From: Rhodopseudomonas sp.
GTDB taxonomy: Bacteria; Pseudomonadota; Alphaproteobacteria; Rhizobiales; Xanthobacteraceae
Length of the DNA: 64,000 nucleotides
Direction: 5' to 3'
Assembly (NCBI GenBank): GCA_016124795.1
Contig: WGNB01000038.1
Coordinates: 62,001 to 126,000, forward strand
Both the position numbers and the translations under genes were made by a program. The notes under the pieces are model-generated. The model saw only the letters and a list, made by a program, of their open reading frames with translations. It was not told the origin of the DNA and did not search any database. Below are positions 17,775-26,649 of this stretch, piece by piece. The stretch's first letter is position 1. Each line of letters starts with the position of its first letter.

Positions 17775-19004
17775 ATGCCTGAGACCCTCATCAAAGTCGA
17801 CTTGAAGGAGTCGCCTTACAAGAACGACATGATCCATAACCGTTGGCATCCGGATGTGCCGATGGTGGCGTCGGTGAAGCCCGGCGACGATTTTATCATC
17901 CAGACCTATGACTGGACCGGCGGCTATATCAAGAACAACGATTCCGCCGACGACGTGCGCGACGTCGATCTGACCACGGTGCACTTCCTGTCGGGTCCAA
18001 TCGAGGTCAAGGGCGCCGAGCCCGGCGATCTTCTGGTCGTCGATCTTCTCGATATTGGCGCGCTGCCGGACAGCCTGTGGGGCTTCAACGGCTTCTTCTC
18101 GAAGAAGAACGGCGGCGGCTTTCTGACCGAGCATTTCCCGCTGGCGCAGAAGTCGATCTGGGACATCAAGGGCATGTTCACGGAATCGCGCCATGTGCCG
18201 GGCGTGAAATATGCCGGCCTGATCCATCCCGGCCTTATCGGCTGTCTGCCCGACCAGAAAATGCTGGATACCTGGAACAAGCGCGAGGTCGATTTCATCG
18301 CGACCAACCCGACGCGCGTGCCGCCGCTCGCCAATGCGCCGTTCCCCTCGACCGCGCACGCCGGCAAGGCGACCGGCGACGTGAAATCAAAGATCGCGGC
18401 TGAAGGCGCGCGCACCGTGCCGCCGCGCGAACATGGCGGCAATTGCGACATCAAGGATCTGTCGCGCGGCTCGAAAATCTATTTCCCGGTTTATGTGCCG
18501 GGGGCGGGATTGTCGATGGGCGACCTGCATTTCAGCCAGGGTGACGGTGAAATCACCTTCTGTGGTGCCATCGAAATGGCCGGCTGGCTGCACATCAAGG
18601 TCGATCTCATCAAGGGCGGCATGGCGAAATACGGCGTCAAGAATCCGATCTTCCGGCCGTCGCCGATCACGCCGAATTATCAGAACTATCTGATCTTCGA
18701 AGGCATCTCGGTCGACGAGCAGGGCCAGCAGCATTATCTCGACGTGCATGTGGCCTATCGTCAGGCGTGCCTGAATGCGATCGAGTACTTGACCAAGTTC
18801 GGCTATTCGAAGGCGCAGGCCTATTCGATCCTGGGCACCGCGCCGGTGCAAGGTCACATCTCGGGCGTCGTCGACATTCCGAATGCCTGCGCGACCTTGT
18901 ATCTGCCGACCGAAATCTTCGATTTCGACATCATGCCGAGCGCGGCCGGTCCGATCAAGCACATCAAGGGCGGCGTCGACATGCCGCTGTCGCCCGACAA
19001 GTAA
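17775..19004 (+). CDS. fmdA: Formamidase (acetamidase/formamidase family)
   Basis: Cytoplasmic hydrolase converting formamide (and more weakly other short amides) to the acid and ammonia. The 409-residue length and segments such as TYDWTGGYIKNNDSADDV, VPPREHGGNCDIKDLSRG and SMGDLHFSQGDGEI are those of FmdA. The start at 17775 is set by a strong AAGGAGG (17760-17766) 8 bases upstream. It lies directly after urtE, as expected when the transporter brings in the amide that this enzyme consumes; released ammonium would be the nitrogen source. Confidence 0.95.
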   Translation: MPETLIKVDLKESPYKNDMIHNRWHPDVPMVASVKPGDDFIIQTYDWTGGYIKNNDSADDVRDVDLTTVHFLSGPIEVKGAEPGDLLVVDLLDIGALPDSLWGFNGFFSKKNGGGFLTEHFPLAQKSIWDIKGMFTESRHVPGVKYAGLIHPGLIGCLPDQKMLDTWNKREVDFIATNPTRVPPLANAPFPSTAHAGKATGDVKSKIAAEGARTVPPREHGGNCDIKDLSRGSKIYFPVYVPGAGLSMGDLHFSQGDGEITFCGAIEMAGWLHIKVDLIKGGMAKYGVKNPIFRPSPITPNYQNYLIFEGISVDEQGQQHYLDVHVAYRQACLNAIEYLTKFGYSKAQAYSILGTAPVQGHISGVVDIPNACATLYLPTEIFDFDIMPSAAGPIKHIKGGVDMPLSPDK

Positions 19005-19007
19005 CGA

Positions 19008-19033
19008 CCCCCGCGTGCGACCCGGGCGCGGGG
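19008..19033 (+). terminator. GC-rich hairpin between fmdA and fmdB
   Basis: CCCCGCG (within 19008-19015) pairs with CGCGGGG (19027-19033) four bases after the fmdA stop. There is no T-run, so it is more likely an attenuating or stabilising intercistronic structure than a full terminator. Confidence 0.4.
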
Positions 19034-19104
19034 TGTCGGCGAGGCATCCCGCGTCCGTCTTCTTCGACGATCAGTCCTGAACAAGCCAGCCGGTGAGGCG
19101 TTTC

Positions 19105-19440
19105 ATGCCGACTTACGAATACCTTTGCGAAGACTGCGGGCCGTTCACCGATTTCCGGCCGATGTCGGAAAGCGACTTGCCTTGCGCCTGTCCGCAATGC
19201 CGCGAGAGCGCGCCGCGCGCTTATCTAACCGCGCCCTACATGTCGGGGTTGTCGGCGGCCCGCCGGAATGCCTTTGCCACCAACGAGCGCAGCGCGCATG
19301 CGCCGCAAACCACGGCCGGCACCGGCAAGAGTCATCCGTCGAATTGCGGCTGCTGTTCCGGTAAATCGCGCCTGACTTACCGGCACAAGGACGGCAGCAA
19401 GAGCTTTCCGTCGAGCCGACCGTGGATGATTTCGCACTGA
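19105..19440 (+). CDS. fmdB: FmdB family zinc-ribbon protein
   Basis: Small zinc-ribbon protein, 111 residues. It opens with the FmdB pattern MPTYEYLCEDCGPF followed by a second CxxC pair (CACPQC), giving a four-cysteine zinc site within the first 35 residues. FmdB is genetically linked to formamidase expression in Methylophilus; the mechanism is not known. ATG 19105 was chosen over GTG 19093 because GAGG (19095-19098) lies 6 bases upstream. The C-terminal half is Ser/Gly-rich with one CGCC cluster. It is the last gene of the urt-fmd operon and converges with the next transporter operon. Confidence 0.9.
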   Translation: MPTYEYLCEDCGPFTDFRPMSESDLPCACPQCRESAPRAYLTAPYMSGLSAARRNAFATNERSAHAPQTTAGTGKSHPSNCGCCSGKSRLTYRHKDGSKSFPSSRPWMISH

Positions 19441-19462
19441 CGGCGGCGCGTCAGACCTGCAA

Positions 19463-20161
19463 TTAGACTTGCAGGTAGCGCTGCCGCACGGTGGCGTCGT
19501 CGCCGAGCGCTTGCGAGGTGCCGGTCCACACGACATGGCCTTTCTCGATCACGACATGGCGGTCGGCGATCTTCATCAGCGCATTGATGTGCTTGTCGAC
19601 GACCAGGATCGCCTGGCCTTCTTGCTTGAGCAGCGTCAGGCAATTCCAGATTTCGGTGCGGATCTTCGGCGCCAGCCCTTCGGTCGCTTCATCCAGGATG
19701 AGCACCTTGGGGTTGGTCATCAGCGCGCGGCCGATTGCCAGCATCTGCTGCTCGCCGCCGGACAGTTCGTTGCCCATGTTGCTGCGGCGCGCTTTCAGTG
19801 ACGGGAAAAACGTATAGACCCGTTCCAGCGTCCATTGCGCCTTGCCGCTGCGCGACGCGGCCGTGGCGATCAGGTTCTCCTCGACGCTGAGCGTCGGGAA
19901 AATCTGCCGACCTTCCGGCACCAGGCCGATGCCCGCCTGCGCGATCCGGTAGGGCGGCAGGCCGACCAGAGACTTGCCGTTAAAGGTCGCGCTCCCGCTC
20001 ATCGGCGGCACCAGCCCCATCAGCGCGAAGATCGTCGTGGTCTTGCCCATGCCGTTGCGGCCGAGCAGCGTGACGACCTCGCCGTCATTGACGGTAAAAC
20101 CGATGTCGAACAGCACCTGAGCCGGGCCGTAGCCGGCGGCGAGTTTTTCGACCGTGAGCAT
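19463..20161 (-). CDS. HAAT ABC transporter ATP-binding protein, LivF type
   Basis: ATPase subunit, 232 residues, with Walker A GRNGMGKT at 34-41, signature LSGGEQQMLAIGRAL and Walker B LILDEATEGLAP. It is the last gene of a five-gene minus-strand ABC operon and overlaps the LivG-type gene by one base. Given the aromatic-acid genes beyond the binding-protein gene, it probably powers uptake of an aromatic or organic acid rather than branched-chain amino acids; this is inference. Confidence 0.92.
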   Translation of the reverse strand: MLTVEKLAAGYGPAQVLFDIGFTVNDGEVVTLLGRNGMGKTTTIFALMGLVPPMSGSATFNGKSLVGLPPYRIAQAGIGLVPEGRQIFPTLSVEENLIATAASRSGKAQWTLERVYTFFPSLKARRSNMGNELSGGEQQMLAIGRALMTNPKVLILDEATEGLAPKIRTEIWNCLTLLKQEGQAILVVDKHINALMKIADRHVVIEKGHVVWTGTSQALGDDATVRQRYLQV

Positions 20162-20913
20162 TATTCCAGCTCCTCACCGAGATAGGCGGTGGTCACGGCC
20201 GGATCGGCGCGCACGGCGTCGGGCGCGCCGCTCGCCAGGACGCGGCCATAGACCAGCACCGAAATCCGGTCCGCCAGCGCGAACACCGCGTTCATGTCGT
20301 GTTCGACCAGCAGCATCGCGAAGCGGCCTTTGAGCCGCTGCAACACGCCGACGATCCGCTCCGACTCCTCCGGTCCGGTGCCGGCCATCGGTTCGTCGAG
20401 CAACAGCAGTTTGGGCTGCATGGCCAGCGCGATCGCCAGTTCGAGCGCGCGCTTTTCGCCGTGCGACAGATGCGCGGCAAGCACACCAGCGCGGCCGTCG
20501 AGCGAGACCTCGGTCAGCGCCGCCATTGCCTGATCGTTGAGCGCGCTTTCGCTCGCCGCGCTGCCGATGAATTTATAGCTCGAACCGGAGCGTGCCTGCA
20601 CCGCAAGCGCGACATTCTCCAGCGCGGAAAACCGCGGCAGGATCGAGGTAATCTGGAACGACCGCGCCAGTCCAAGCGCGGCGCGTTTGTTCGGCGGCAA
20701 CGCGGTGATGTCGGCGCCATTGAGCAGGATTTTGCCGGAACTCGGTTCGAGTGTGCCGGAGATCTGGTTGATCAGCGTCGTTTTGCCGGCGCCGTTCGGG
20801 CCAATGACGGCATGTAGTTCGCCGGCGCCGATCTCGAGAGATACGCCATCGGTGACCTGGAGGCCGCCGAAGTTCTTGCGCAGGTCCTCGATGCGCAACA
20901 CAGGCTCAGTCAT
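20161..20913 (-). CDS. HAAT ABC transporter ATP-binding protein, LivG type
   Basis: ATPase subunit, 250 residues, with Walker A GPNGAGKT at 38-45, signature LSHGEKRALELAIAL and Walker B LLLLDEPMAGTGPEES. It overlaps the permease gene upstream by 8 bases and the LivF-type gene by one base, indicating coupled translation. Pairing with the LivF-type protein gives the usual heterodimeric ATPase. Confidence 0.92.
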   Translation of the reverse strand: MTEPVLRIEDLRKNFGGLQVTDGVSLEIGAGELHAVIGPNGAGKTTLINQISGTLEPSSGKILLNGADITALPPNKRAALGLARSFQITSILPRFSALENVALAVQARSGSSYKFIGSAASESALNDQAMAALTEVSLDGRAGVLAAHLSHGEKRALELAIALAMQPKLLLLDEPMAGTGPEESERIVGVLQRLKGRFAMLLVEHDMNAVFALADRISVLVYGRVLASGAPDAVRADPAVTTAYLGEELE

Positions 20914-21889
20914 GGCTGAGTTTCCGCTTGATGGCGCCGAACAGGCCGATCAGCCCGCCGCGCGCGAACAGCACGATCAGCACCAGCATCGGCCCGAAAA
21001 TCAGTTTCCAGTTTTCGGTGACGCCGCCGAGCACGCTCTCCAGCAGGATATAGGACGCCGCGCCGAGGATGGCGCCGTGCAATGTGCCGAGCCCGCCGAA
21101 CAGCACCATGATGATCAGTTCGCCCGAGCGCTGCCACGACATATAAGCCGGGCTGACGAATTCGGTGGCGTTGGCGAGCAGGAAGCCGGCGAGACCGCCA
21201 AGGCAGCCGGCGATCACATAGGCGACACGCTGATAGCGGAAGACGTCAAAGCCGATGGTCGCCATCCGGGTCGGGTTATCGCGCGCGCCGCGGAACACCC
21301 GGCCGAAGCGCGAACCGATCAGCGCCCGGCACAACAGATAGCTGGCGAGCAGGAAGGCGAAGACGCAATAGTAAAACGCGCGGTCGTTGTCGAAGATCGC
21401 ATAGCCGAACAGCGTCGAGCGCGTCTTCACCGAAATGCCGTCGTCGCCGCCATAGGGCGCCAGCGAGCCGGCGACAAAATAGGCCATCTGGCCGAAGGCC
21501 AGTGTGATCATGATGAAATAGACGTTCTTGGTGCGCAGGCAGATGGTGCCGGTGAGATAGGCGAAGATCGCGCTGACGGCGAGCGCCGCCGGCAAGGTGA
21601 TCGCCATGTCGGTGATGCCTTCCGCGCCGAAGATCGCCACCGCATAGGCGCCAATGCCGACAAAGGCGGCGTGGCCGAACGTCACCAGTCCGCCGAAGCC
21701 GCACAGCAGGTCGACGGCGATCGCCGCGATGGCGAAGACCATGACGCTGGTGAACAAGCCGAGCCAGTAGGTCTCCGCGCCATAGGCGCAGGCGATCGGC
21801 GCGAGCGCCAGAACGGCGAAAATCGCCACTGGCAGCCATTCGATTTTGCCGCGGGCGACCGGCGCAGCGGCGGATTCAAGCATCGACAT
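20906..21889 (-). CDS. HAAT ABC transporter permease, LivM type
   Basis: Inner-membrane permease, 327 residues from ATG 21889, with about ten hydrophobic segments, the signature CGFGGLVTFGHAAFVGIGAY and FGGLGTLHGAILGA. The start lies 2 bases after the LivH-type stop, as expected in a tightly packed operon; the open frame extends further upstream to 22474 but only as a shadow of the livH-type gene. Confidence 0.9.
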   Translation of the reverse strand: MSMLESAAAPVARGKIEWLPVAIFAVLALAPIACAYGAETYWLGLFTSVMVFAIAAIAVDLLCGFGGLVTFGHAAFVGIGAYAVAIFGAEGITDMAITLPAALAVSAIFAYLTGTICLRTKNVYFIMITLAFGQMAYFVAGSLAPYGGDDGISVKTRSTLFGYAIFDNDRAFYYCVFAFLLASYLLCRALIGSRFGRVFRGARDNPTRMATIGFDVFRYQRVAYVIAGCLGGLAGFLLANATEFVSPAYMSWQRSGELIIMVLFGGLGTLHGAILGAASYILLESVLGGVTENWKLIFGPMLVLIVLFARGGLIGLFGAIKRKLSHD

Positions 21890-21891
21890 GG

Positions 21892-22815
21892 TCAGCGCCC
21901 CCGTGCCGGGAACAGGCCGGCCGGCCGGAAATACAGCACCAGCGCCATCAGCACGTAAATCAGCATCGACGCCAGCGCCGGGCCGACGGTGCGGGCCGGC
22001 GAGGGCGCCATCGCCAGCCGCAGGATGTCGATCATGAAGGAGCGGCCGAGCGTATCGACCAGTCCGACCAGCAGCGCTGCGATGAAAGCGCCGCGCATCG
22101 AACCGATGCCGCCGATCACGATGACGACGAAGGCCAGGATCAGCACGCTGTCGCCCATGCCGGGTTCGACCGACAGGATCGGTGCGATCATCACGCCGGC
22201 GAAGGCCGCCAGCATGGTGCCGAAGCCGAACACGATCATGAACAGCCGGCGGATATCGACGCCGAGCGCCGAGACGATCGGCGCGTGGGTCGCGCCGGCG
22301 CGGACCAGCATGCCGACGCGGGTTCGGCTGACAAGGATGTAAAGCAGCAGGCCGACGGCAAGGCCGGCGCCGATAATGACCAGCCGCCAGATCGGATAGA
22401 TCAGGCCGGGCATCAAGACGACCACGCCGGACAGACTGTCCGGAATGGGCAGGCTGAGCGGGGCCGCGCCCCACACCACCTTCACGCCCTGGTTCAGGAA
22501 CAGAATGATGCCGAAGGTCGCGATCACCTGTTCGAGGTGATCGCGATCATAGAGATGGCGAAACACCGTGAATTCGAGCAGCAGGCCGAAGGCCAGCGCC
22601 GCGACCAGCGCAAGCAGCAGCGCGGCGACGAAACTGCCGGTCAGCGTATAGAACATCACCGCCAGATAAGCGCCCAGCATGTACTGGACGCCATGGGCCA
22701 GGTTGATGAAATCCATGACGCCGAAGACCAGCGTCAGGCCCGCCGCGATCAGAAACAGCAGCACGCCGAATTGCAGGCCGTTGAGGATTTGAACAATGAA
22801 GAGCGTAAAGGACAT
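21892..22815 (-). CDS. HAAT ABC transporter permease, LivH type
   Basis: Inner-membrane permease, about 307 residues, with the family signature GVMDFINLAHGVQYMLGAY and the later motif VVIGGIGSMRGAFIAALL. I prefer ATG 22815 (MSFTLFIVQ) because the family alignment begins there; ATG 22848 would add 11 basic residues and neither start has a strong ribosome site. Translation may be affected by the hairpin just upstream (22858-22889). Confidence 0.88.
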   Translation of the reverse strand: MSFTLFIVQILNGLQFGVLLFLIAAGLTLVFGVMDFINLAHGVQYMLGAYLAVMFYTLTGSFVAALLLALVAALAFGLLLEFTVFRHLYDRDHLEQVIATFGIILFLNQGVKVVWGAAPLSLPIPDSLSGVVVLMPGLIYPIWRLVIIGAGLAVGLLLYILVSRTRVGMLVRAGATHAPIVSALGVDIRRLFMIVFGFGTMLAAFAGVMIAPILSVEPGMGDSVLILAFVVIVIGGIGSMRGAFIAALLVGLVDTLGRSFMIDILRLAMAPSPARTVGPALASMLIYVLMALVLYFRPAGLFPARGR

Positions 22816-22857
22816 GGCGCGCGAAGCCGCGGTTCGTCTGGGTTCCATTTAGCCGAA

Positions 22858-22889
22858 GGGCTCCTTCCCCCTTGCGGGGAAAGGAGCCC
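22858..22889 (-). terminator. Intercistronic hairpin between binding-protein and permease genes
   Basis: GGGCTCCTT-CCCC and GGGGAAAGGAGCCC form a long stem with one bulge and a short TTGC-type loop, 27 bases after the binding-protein stop on the minus strand. Like the hairpin after urtA, it sits exactly where an operon would need to make more binding protein than permease. Confidence 0.65.
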
Positions 22890-22915
22890 GTCGTCCGTTC
22901 GGTCTGAGACAGCCC

Positions 22916-24088
22916 TTACTTCATCTTGCAGTCTTTGGCGAAGGGGTCGGTGTAGTCGGTGAACACCTTCTTGACGATCGAGGTGGCGAACTTGCCGTCG
23001 TCGCGCTTGACGACTTTCACCTGGTAGAAGTCCTGGATCGGATAGTGGTTGGTGTTGAACTTGAACTTGCCGCGCAGCGAGGTGAACGGCGCCTTCGCCA
23101 TGGCGGCGCGCAGCGCGGCCTTGTCGGTGGTCTTGCCGCCGGTCGCCTTCAGCGCGCCGTCGATCAGGAGCGCCGCGTCGTAAGCCTGGAAGGCGTAGGA
23201 GGCCGGCACCTTGCCGTCATAGGCCTTCTCGTAGCCGGCGACGAACTTCTTGTTCTGCGGCGTATCGAGATCGGGCGCCCAGTTGGCGCCGGCCATGAAG
23301 CCGAGCGCGGCGTCCTTCTGTGCCGGCAAGGTCGACTCGTCGACGGTGAAGGCCGAGAGGAACTTGACCTTGTCGGCGAGGCCCGCCTGACGGAACTGCT
23401 TGACGAAGTTCACGCCCATGCCGCCGGGCAGGAACACGAAGACGGCATCGGCGCCGGACGCCGAGATGCGCGACAGTTCGGCCGAATAGTCGAGCTGGCC
23501 GAGCGGCACGTAGACTTCGTCGGCGATCGCGCCCTTGTAGTAGGTCTTGAAGCCGGCCAGCGAATCCTTACCCGCCGGATAGTTCGGCGCCATGATGAAG
23601 GCTTTCTTGATGCCGGAGTCGGTCGCGAACTTGCCCATCACCTCGTGAACCTGGTTGTTCTGGTAGGAGGTGACGAAGAAGTTCGGGTTACAGTCCTTGC
23701 CAGCGAAGTTCGAGGTGCCGGCGTTCGGCGAGATCAGGAAGGCGCCGCTTTCGGTCACGGGCTTCATGATCGCGACCAGGATATTCGAAAAGATCGGGCC
23801 GACGACGAAATCGACCTTGTCACGGTCGACCAGCGCCTTGGCCTTGCTGACGGCGACGTCGGGCTTGAGTTCATCGTCCTGCACGATCAGTTCGACGTCG
23901 CGGCCGCCCAGTTTGCCGCCATTGTCCTTGACCGCCAGTTCGAAACCGTTGCGCAATTGCTGGCCGAGCACGGCGGCCGGGCCCGACAACGTGGTGACGA
24001 TGCCGATCTTGAGCTTATCCTGCGCCTGCGCGGTGCCGGCGACGCCCATCAGCGCGACCGCGGCAACCGTCATCAACAATTTGTTCAT
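22916..24088 (-). CDS. HAAT ABC transporter substrate-binding protein (LivK-like)
   Basis: Periplasmic binding protein of the Peripla_BP_6 fold, 390 residues, with a Sec signal peptide (MNKLLMTVAAVALMGVAGTA) cut after AQA near residue 22. The mature start KLKIGIVTTLSGPAAVLGQQ is family-typical. Its ligand cannot be read from sequence. The location opposite the aromatic catabolic genes, and a candidate operator shared with them, suggest an aromatic or hydroaromatic acid. It is the first gene of the minus-strand transporter operon. Confidence 0.92.
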   Translation of the reverse strand: MNKLLMTVAAVALMGVAGTAQAQDKLKIGIVTTLSGPAAVLGQQLRNGFELAVKDNGGKLGGRDVELIVQDDELKPDVAVSKAKALVDRDKVDFVVGPIFSNILVAIMKPVTESGAFLISPNAGTSNFAGKDCNPNFFVTSYQNNQVHEVMGKFATDSGIKKAFIMAPNYPAGKDSLAGFKTYYKGAIADEVYVPLGQLDYSAELSRISASGADAVFVFLPGGMGVNFVKQFRQAGLADKVKFLSAFTVDESTLPAQKDAALGFMAGANWAPDLDTPQNKKFVAGYEKAYDGKVPASYAFQAYDAALLIDGALKATGGKTTDKAALRAAMAKAPFTSLRGKFKFNTNHYPIQDFYQVKVVKRDDGKFATSIVKKVFTDYTDPFAKDCKMK

Positions 24089-24586
24089 TGTCCAACCCCT
24101 CTGGAGAATCCTGCGCCAAACTCACATGCCAGGTTCACGCGACACGCTCGCGCGGCCCGGCATGAAACGAGACTATGCCCCGCCCGCATGGGCTTGGCTA
24201 CTTTGGGTTCGCCCTTTTCCGTTCAGCCGTCTTGATGCGTGACCGGTTCGTAACCGGCCGGTGTGGCTGTGACGAGATCGGCTTCCCAAGTGAAATATTT
24301 TAGATATAAAATATCTTCCTTGGGAAGCCCTATCTTTAAGCAAGGCGCGGAAGCTTCTGACGTTATTTACCGCATTGCCGGGAATGTCCCACCGGCTATG
24401 ACGGACATGCTAAACGAGACACCGACGCGAGCGCGATTGATCGATGCGTGGGACGGGATCGGCGCGGCGGTCGGTTGGATGTCGGCCCGCGCGGGCGGGC
24501 AGCCGGTCTGGATAAAACGTCGCCGTTGCGGCGTTTCATGCGGGTTCGGACGTACTAACGTTTAAGTCAACGATCGGAGTGATGAC
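24089..24586. promoter_or_regulatory. Divergent control region between the ABC transporter and cupin genes
   Basis: This 498-base gap contains the 50-bp palindrome (24280-24329), CGGTTCG/CGAACCG-like small repeats around 24243-24260, and the cupin ribosome site GGAG shortly before ATG 24587. An open frame at 24263-24565 runs through the palindrome and shows no recognisable protein features, so I leave it out. Confidence 0.6.
24280..24329. promoter_or_regulatory. Long palindrome, candidate MarR-type operator
   Basis: The outer arms GGCTTCCCAAG (24280-24290) and CTTGGGAAGCC (24319-24329) match perfectly, and the AT-rich inside (AATATTTTA / TATAAAATAT) is also nearly symmetric, so both halves agree over about 20 of 25 positions. 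The inner 23 bases (24294-24316) match 26650-26672 at 18 of 23 positions. MarR-family regulators bind AT-rich palindromes of this size; the MarR gene at 29782 is the obvious candidate. Confidence 0.6.
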
Positions 24587-25039
24587 ATGCAGATTTTGAC
24601 CCCCGGCATCACCAAGGCCGGCACCGGCATTGACGGGATCACCTGGAATATTCTGGGCCAGACCTATGTGCCGAAGACCCTGTCGGAGAACTCCTTCTCC
24701 TGGCATGCGACATTTCCGCCCGGCACCTTCGTGCCGCCGCATATCCATCCGACCCAGGATGAATTCATCTATTTGTTCGAGGGCCGGCTCGATCTCGTGC
24801 TCGACGGCCACGATTTCGTCGCCGAACCGGGCGACGTCATCCGCATGCCGATGAACATTCCGCACGGCATTTTCAACAAGTTGGAACAGACGGCGAAGTG
24901 CTTCTTCTGGGTGACGCCGACCCGCCGGCTTTACGACTTGTTCTGGGCGATTCATTCGATGAAGGATCAGAACCCGAATGAGGTCGTCGAACTCTCGGCG
25001 CGTTATGAAGTGATGTTCCTGCCGCCGCCGCCGATGTAA
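24587..25039 (+). CDS. Cupin-domain protein
   Basis: Single-domain cupin, 150 residues. The first cupin motif is visible as PPHIHPTQDEFIYLFEGRLD (two His and a Glu as metal ligands) and the second as PGDVIRMPMNIPHGIFN (third His). It is far too short to be a bicupin gentisate dioxygenase (about 350 residues). Its place between the transporter and catabolic operons suggests a small metal-dependent oxygenase, isomerase or ligand-binding protein of the aromatic pathway; the reaction cannot be assigned. Confidence 0.85.
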   Translation: MQILTPGITKAGTGIDGITWNILGQTYVPKTLSENSFSWHATFPPGTFVPPHIHPTQDEFIYLFEGRLDLVLDGHDFVAEPGDVIRMPMNIPHGIFNKLEQTAKCFFWVTPTRRLYDLFWAIHSMKDQNPNEVVELSARYEVMFLPPPPM

Positions 25040-25070
25040 CGCGACGGGGTTGCCCCTGCGCGGGCCGGGA

Positions 25071-25223
25071 CCGCGTAACCCCTGTTTGTCCGTATCGTGA
25101 AAGCCGGGGTTACGGGGGCGCCCGCATACGCCGGCATGACAGGTTCGGTTGCCGGGCCTGACAGCCGACGGGTTTAACCTCACAGCGTCATTCCGGGTTC
25201 GCGCGTCGCGCGCCCCGGAATGA
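25071..25223. repeat. Intergenic palindromic repeat cluster between convergent genes
   Basis: Two inverted repeats lie between the cupin and flavoprotein stops: CGTAACCCC/GGGGTTACG (25071-25079 and 25103-25111), and a strong palindrome at 25187-25223 with arms TCATTCCGGGTTCGCGC and GCGCGCCCCGGAATGA. The right arm of the second matches the repeat at 3884-3914. The position between two convergent stops suggests use as a bidirectional terminator. Confidence 0.65.
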
Positions 25224-25231
25224 GAGGCCGG

Positions 25232-26479
25232 TTACGCCGCCTTGCTGATATTGACCTGCGATTTGGCAAAGCCAGCGGTCGCGGCATAGCCGCGCACGAT
25301 CGCCATGCGCTGATCGTAACTCAGCACGCCATCGATGTCGTTGAAGCCGCCGGGCGCAAGGTTTTCGACCGCGTCGATGACGCCTTCCGGTCCGCCCTTG
25401 CGGTTCATTTTGACGATTTGCGCCGTCAACGGCAGGCGCTCGCGGTCGTATTGCCACAACGCATGCATCGGATTGTCGGCGGTGACCAGGCGATCGGCCA
25501 AGCATCGGGCGTCGAGAATGGCCTGTGATGCGCCGTTCGAGCCGACCGGATACATCGGATGGGCGGCGTCGCCGAGCAGCGTGACCCGGCCGTGCGACCA
25601 GCGCGGCAGCGCGTCGCGGTCGCACAGCGGATATTCATAGAACTCGCCGGTTGCCTCGATCAGGTGGCTGACATCGATCTGCGGCAGATTGAATTTCTCG
25701 ACGTAAGGTCGCAGGTCGTCCCAACGGCCGGGGCGCGACCAGTCTTCCTTGCGCGGCGGAACGCCGCCGTCCGAGACCTTGGCCATCACCGCCCAGTTGG
25801 TCAGGCGGCGGTCGGGCGCTGTGCCGGCGCCAATCGGATAGAGTACGAATTTCGCCGCCATGCCGCCGGCGATCATCATCGAGCGCCCGGTCATGAACTG
25901 GGGCCAGTCGACCGCGCCGCGCCACAGCATCGTGCCGTTCCACTGGGCCGGGCCTTCGTTCGGGAACAGCTTGTCGCGGACGGTCGAATGAATGCCGTCG
26001 GCGCCGATCAGGATGTCGCCGCGCGCCGTGGCGCGATGATGGCCGTTGCGATCGAAAAAGAACGCCGAGACGCCGCCTTCATCCTGCTGGAAGGCGCCGA
26101 GCCGATGGCCGGTGTGGATCTTGCCTTCGCCGAGCCGGGCGCGGGCGGCCTGATAGATCACGCCTTGCAAGCGGCCGCGGTGGATCGAGAACTGCGGCAC
26201 GTCGAATCCGGCGTCGGTGCCGCGCAATTCATGCCAGACCGTCTGACCGAAACGGTTGGCGTAAAACAGCTCGTAGGTGCGGATCGCGACCGCGTCGAGT
26301 CGCTCCAGCAGGCCGAGCCCGGCCAGTTCGCGGATCGCGTGCGGCAGCGTGTTGATGCCGACGCCCAGTTCACGCACGCTGTCGGCCTGCTCAAAAATTT
26401 CGCAATCGATGCCGCGCGCGTGCAACATCAAGGCTGTGGTTAAACCGCCGACGCCGCCACCGATGATAATTGCCTTCAT
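25232..26479 (-). CDS. FAD-dependent aromatic monooxygenase (salicylate hydroxylase/PhzS-like)
   Basis: Single-component flavoprotein hydroxylase, 415 residues. The FAD-binding GxGxxG is near the N-terminus (IIGGGVGGLTTALMLHARG), the DG motif is GADGIHSTVRDKLFP, and the second FAD motif is VTLLGDAAHPMYPVGSNGAS. The order and length fit the p-hydroxybenzoate/salicylate hydroxylase class. It is divergent from the fused monooxygenase gene (26724) and would share its control region (26480-26723). The substrate is probably an aromatic related to that pathway, but this cannot be read from sequence. Confidence 0.88.
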   Translation of the reverse strand: MKAIIIGGGVGGLTTALMLHARGIDCEIFEQADSVRELGVGINTLPHAIRELAGLGLLERLDAVAIRTYELFYANRFGQTVWHELRGTDAGFDVPQFSIHRGRLQGVIYQAARARLGEGKIHTGHRLGAFQQDEGGVSAFFFDRNGHHRATARGDILIGADGIHSTVRDKLFPNEGPAQWNGTMLWRGAVDWPQFMTGRSMMIAGGMAAKFVLYPIGAGTAPDRRLTNWAVMAKVSDGGVPPRKEDWSRPGRWDDLRPYVEKFNLPQIDVSHLIEATGEFYEYPLCDRDALPRWSHGRVTLLGDAAHPMYPVGSNGASQAILDARCLADRLVTADNPMHALWQYDRERLPLTAQIVKMNRKGGPEGVIDAVENLAPGGFNDIDGVLSYDQRMAIVRGYAATAGFAKSQVNISKAA

Positions 26480-26649
26480 GACGCAAACCCTGAGAAACGC
26501 TACAGAACTGTGGTAAACTTCTTCGCATTCTGGACTGGTGCGGGCAACCTTCAGTTGGGAATATGGTGACCGGAACTTGAGTGGCCGCGCCCCTCGCTGC
26601 GGCGGCTATCATGACCGATCGCCGGGGCGCGGCAAATACTTTAACTCTA

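Noticed and set aside
24263-24565. 100-codon open frame in the transporter/cupin gap
   Set aside because: It starts at GTG, runs through the palindrome, shows no ribosome site and encodes nothing recognisable; treated as regulatory DNA.
24587-25039. Cupin as gentisate 1,2-dioxygenase of a salicylyl-CoA to gentisate route
   Set aside because: Only one cupin domain and 150 residues; gentisate dioxygenases are about 350-residue bicupins.
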